Assembly (NCBI RefSeq): GCF_000519205.1 | Contig: NZ_JAFB01000010.1 | Location: 20,671-84,670 of the forward strand | Reading direction: 5' to 3' | Source of the DNA: Amycolatopsis taiwanensis DSM 45107 | GTDB taxonomy: Bacteria > Actinomycetota > Actinomycetes > Mycobacteriales > Pseudonocardiaceae | DNA: 64,000 nucleotides | In this document: positions 61,824 to 64,000 of the stretch, piece after piece | Position numbering within the stretch: the stretch's first letter is position 1 | Layout of the letters: every line of letters begins with the position of its first letter | The notes under the pieces: model-generated | What the model was told of the DNA's origin: nothing | Databases searched by the model: none | The model's input: only the letters and a program-made list of their open reading frames with translations | Position numbers and translations under genes: made by a program

Positions 61824-63119
61824 GTGCGTCGTCGCATCCTGCTGGCCATTCTCCTGGCCGTCGCGGTGACCGCCGCCGCCCTCGGCATCCCGCTAGGCGT
61901 GACGGCGTGGAAGCTGGTCGAAAGCATCAGTACGGAGGACCTGTCCGAGCGCGCCACCCAGATCGCCGCCAACCTCGACACCGCGATGGCCGACGACAAC
62001 CTCATGCAGGACGATCTCGCCGGGGTCGCGATCCTGATCCCGAACGGCGGCCGGTTGGTGGTGGAGCGGCCTGGCATGCCGACCCTGCAGGAGGGCGCCG
62101 ATCCCGGGCCCGATGTCGTGGCGGCATCGGCCGATCTGGCCAAGGGCGGGAAGCTGCAGCTGTCCATCCCGGCCGGCCCGTTGCGGTCCCGGCAGACCAC
62201 GGTGACCCTGGCCGTGCTGCTGCTCGTCGTGCTGTCGGTGAGCATCGGCACGGTCGTCGCCACGGTCACCGCGAGACGGCTTGCCAAGCCGCTTCGACAC
62301 GTGGCCGAACGGGCCGCGAGACTCGGCGGCGGTGACTTCCGTGCCGACACGCGCCGGTACGGCGTGGGCGAACTCGACATGGTCGCCGAGGCGCTGGACA
62401 CCTCGGGCCACGCGCTCGCGCAACTCGTGCAGCGGGAGCGCCAACTCGTCGGGGACGTTTCGCATCAGCTGCGCAGCCGGCTGACCGCGCTGCAGCTACG
62501 GCTGGAATCGCTGACGTTGTTGAGCCAGGAAGGCGACATCGCGGAGGAGGCCAGAGCCGCGCAGGAACAGGCCGACCGCCTCTCCGAAGCGCTGGAAGAG
62601 CTGCTCGCGGCGGCACGTGCGGCCAGCGAGGTCGATGTCGAGGCGATCGAGCTGTCCCAGGCCCTGTCCCAGGTCGCGCAGGAATGGCGCGAGTTGTTGC
62701 GGGCCGAGGGACGCAATCTGCGGCTCAAGGTCGCCGAGGGGGTCATGGCGCGGGCCACTCCCGGGCGGCTGCGCGAGGTGGTCGGGGTGCTGCTGGACAA
62801 CGCCCTGCGGCACGGGGCGGGCACGGTCACCCTCGCCGCTCGCCGCGGGGAGGCCGACGGTTCGGTGGTGGTCGAGGTCAGCGACACCGGCTCCGGGATT
62901 CCGGACGAGCTGGCGCCGCACGTGTTCGAGCGCGGGTTCTCCGGCGGCGGATCGACCGGGGTGGGGCTCGCGCTCGCCCGCGCGCTGGCGGAGGCGGACG
63001 GCGGCCGGCTCGAACTGTCCAGCCGGCGACCTGCGGTTTTCAGCCTGTTCCTACGTTCGCCCGGGCCGGGCGACGTGCCGCCCGAGGTGCCATGGCCCCC
63101 CGAGCGCGTGCCGCGCTAG
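61824..63119 (+). CDS. Sensor histidine kinase
   Basis: 431 residues from GTG 61824. Two membrane helices (LAILLAVAVTAAALGIPLGV and VTLAVLLLVVLSVSIGTVVA) enclose a sensor domain of about 110 residues, then HAMP, the dimerisation box VSHQLRSRLTALQLRLESL with His214, and an ATPase domain (LLDNALRHG, VSDTGSGIP, GGGSTGVGLALARA). The canonical sequence is SHQLRTPL; Arg-Ser-Arg replaces RTP here. Partner of the OmpR-type regulator. Confidence 0.94.
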   Translation: MRRRILLAILLAVAVTAAALGIPLGVTAWKLVESISTEDLSERATQIAANLDTAMADDNLMQDDLAGVAILIPNGGRLVVERPGMPTLQEGADPGPDVVAASADLAKGGKLQLSIPAGPLRSRQTTVTLAVLLLVVLSVSIGTVVATVTARRLAKPLRHVAERAARLGGGDFRADTRRYGVGELDMVAEALDTSGHALAQLVQRERQLVGDVSHQLRSRLTALQLRLESLTLLSQEGDIAEEARAAQEQADRLSEALEELLAAARAASEVDVEAIELSQALSQVAQEWRELLRAEGRNLRLKVAEGVMARATPGRLREVVGVLLDNALRHGAGTVTLAARRGEADGSVVVEVSDTGSGIPDELAPHVFERGFSGGGSTGVGLALARALAEADGGRLELSSRRPAVFSLFLRSPGPGDVPPEVPWPPERVPR

Positions 63120-63143
63120 CGACTGTCGGGTCGGGCGGGACCG

Positions 63144-63695
63144 TTATTCGCCCTCGGCCTCGGCCTTGACGGGGTGGAGCTCGGTGACGGTGGCATCGCG
63201 GCGGCGCTGTCCCAATTCGTCCGGAAAGACCCATTTCTTGAAGCCCCAGAACCGGAACACCATGGCCAGCAGCATGCCGATGATCGAGCCACTGACGAAG
63301 TCCGCGGTTTCCTGAACCCACCGATCCACGTAAGGCGTTTCGAGATGGAATGCGTAGCGCGAAAGGTACAGCGGGATCAGGTTGACCACCACGGCCAGCC
63401 CGCTGATCACGAAGAACAGCGCGGCCTCGTGGTGCCGTTCGCGCCCGCCGCGGGTCCGGAATGACCATTCCCGGTTCAGGATGTAGGACACGATGGTGGC
63501 GACGATGATCGCGATCGCCTTCGCCGTGGTCGGCTTCGCCTCGAGTACACCCAGCTTGAGCAGGTACCACACGCCGTTGTCGACGACGAACGTGGTTCCG
63601 CCGACGATGGCGAACTTGAGCAGTTCCCGATGTTTGATCAGCACCGAGCGTAACGGCTCGGGGGTGTGGGAGAGCACGCTTTCCACAACGGTCAC
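63144..63695 (-). CDS. GtrA-family membrane protein
   Basis: 183 residues from GTG 63695 (start uncertain). Four hydrophobic helices: LLKFAIVGGTTFVVDNGVWYLL, IAIIVATIVSYILNREWSF (the conserved NR-W-F motif), LFFVISGLAVVVNLIPLYL and SGSIIGMLLAMVFRFWGFKKWVF. GtrA proteins are thought to move lipid-linked sugars for cell-envelope glycosylation. A second, partial GtrA gene follows at the window edge. Confidence 0.9.
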   Translation of the reverse strand: MTVVESVLSHTPEPLRSVLIKHRELLKFAIVGGTTFVVDNGVWYLLKLGVLEAKPTTAKAIAIIVATIVSYILNREWSFRTRGGRERHHEAALFFVISGLAVVVNLIPLYLSRYAFHLETPYVDRWVQETADFVSGSIIGMLLAMVFRFWGFKKWVFPDELGQRRRDATVTELHPVKAEAEGE

Positions 63696-63732
63696 TGCCG
63701 CAGTGTACGGAGGATGACCAAACGGCCGGAGA

Positions 63733-64000
63733 TCAGGCGGCTCGTTCACCCGTTTTCTCAGCGGTCGGTGCCCGATCGCGTACTATTCGCGGTCGCGCGT
63801 CGGCCTGTGGGAACACCCATTTCTTGAATGCCCACCACCGGAACACCATTGCCACCAGCGTGCCCAGAATGATGCCGGACACGTAGTCCGCGATTTCCTG
63901 GGTGAGCAGCCCGACGTGCGGGGTGCGCAGGTCGAGCAGGTAGTGCGAGACGGCCAGCGGGACCTCGTTGAGACCCGCGGCGATTCCGCTGATGAGGAAG
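63733..64000 (-). CDS. Second GtrA-family protein, cut by the window edge
   Basis: The last 88 codons are visible: FLISGIAAGLNEVPLAVSHYL, QEIADYVSGIILGTLVAMVF and RWWAFKKWVFPQ correspond to the C-terminal half of the gene at 63144. The N-terminus is beyond position 64000. It ends 38 bp before the start of the first GtrA gene, so the two are tandem duplicates in one transcript. Confidence 0.85.
   Translation of the reverse strand, partial: FLISGIAAGLNEVPLAVSHYLLDLRTPHVGLLTQEIADYVSGIILGTLVAMVFRWWAFKKWVFPQADARPRIVRDRAPTAEKTGERAA

Overview
The window comes from a high-GC actinomycete, most likely a member of the Pseudonocardiaceae close to Amycolatopsis. This rests on GTG/ATG starts, the actinobacterial-type acyl-CoA carboxylase set (alpha, beta, epsilon, with maf and birA), DUF1707 proteins, ECF41 sigma factors, F420-type enzymes and a type VII secretion-like toxin locus. 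Genus is an inference; no rRNA or tRNA gene was seen.

Layout. 0-5 kb: glycerol catabolism, glpK-glpF divergent from glpD. 5-7.2 kb: a truncated AMP-binding protein, an acetyltransferase and two tandem DUF1707 membrane proteins. 7.2-15.4 kb: the acyl-CoA carboxylase locus (accA, maf, accE, accD). It is normally compact, but here it is opened up by an MFS exporter/PadR pair, a TetR remnant and several repeat arrays. 15.5-22 kb: small regulator/enzyme pairs (ArsR-SRPBCC, AraC/DUF2000, TetR/peroxiredoxin-like) and a large macro-like/KAP P-loop NTPase. 22.6-29.5 kb: nitrilase-type N-acyltransferase, an ECF41 sigma factor with its FAD oxidoreductase, DUF1992, an LLM oxidoreductase and a LysR regulator. 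29.9-33.6 kb: two RNHCP zinc-ribbon proteins and a short UvrA paralogue. 33.7-41.2 kb: a duplicated AraC-VOC cassette, a TetR-SDR pair with visible operators, a BtrH-like protein, a secreted PI-PLC-like enzyme and a Tat-exported serine hydrolase. 41.4-51.2 kb: a frameshifted membrane phosphatase with DedA, a second ECF41-oxidoreductase pair, and TetR, AraC, VOC and SRPBCC genes. 51.2-55.1 kb: an NlpC/P60 wall enzyme, birA, a PH-domain protein and HMG-CoA lyase. 55.3-58.9 kb: a YbaB-like protein, a WXG-like protein, a TNT-domain NAD glycohydrolase toxin and its probable immunity protein. 59.4-64 kb: signal peptidase I, hisN-type phosphatase, a two-component system and tandem GtrA proteins.

Working together: BirA would biotinylate the C-terminal EAMKM lysine of AccA, which works with AccD and AccE. 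GlpF, GlpK and GlpD form a complete glycerol-to-DHAP route.

The most unusual content is not coding. A family of 21-bp tandem arrays sits at gene 3' ends (12.5, 12.9, 22.4, 27.4, 30.9 and 58.9 kb). Three of them are two-sided, with oppositely oriented halves around a conserved hairpin with GGGGACACGCC/GGCGTGTCCCC arms. A second theme is duplicated gene-end fragments: copies of the glpK and maf 3' ends lie beyond the intact genes, with a foreign ORF between copy and original. DUF1992 and AraC fragments lie beside other cassettes.
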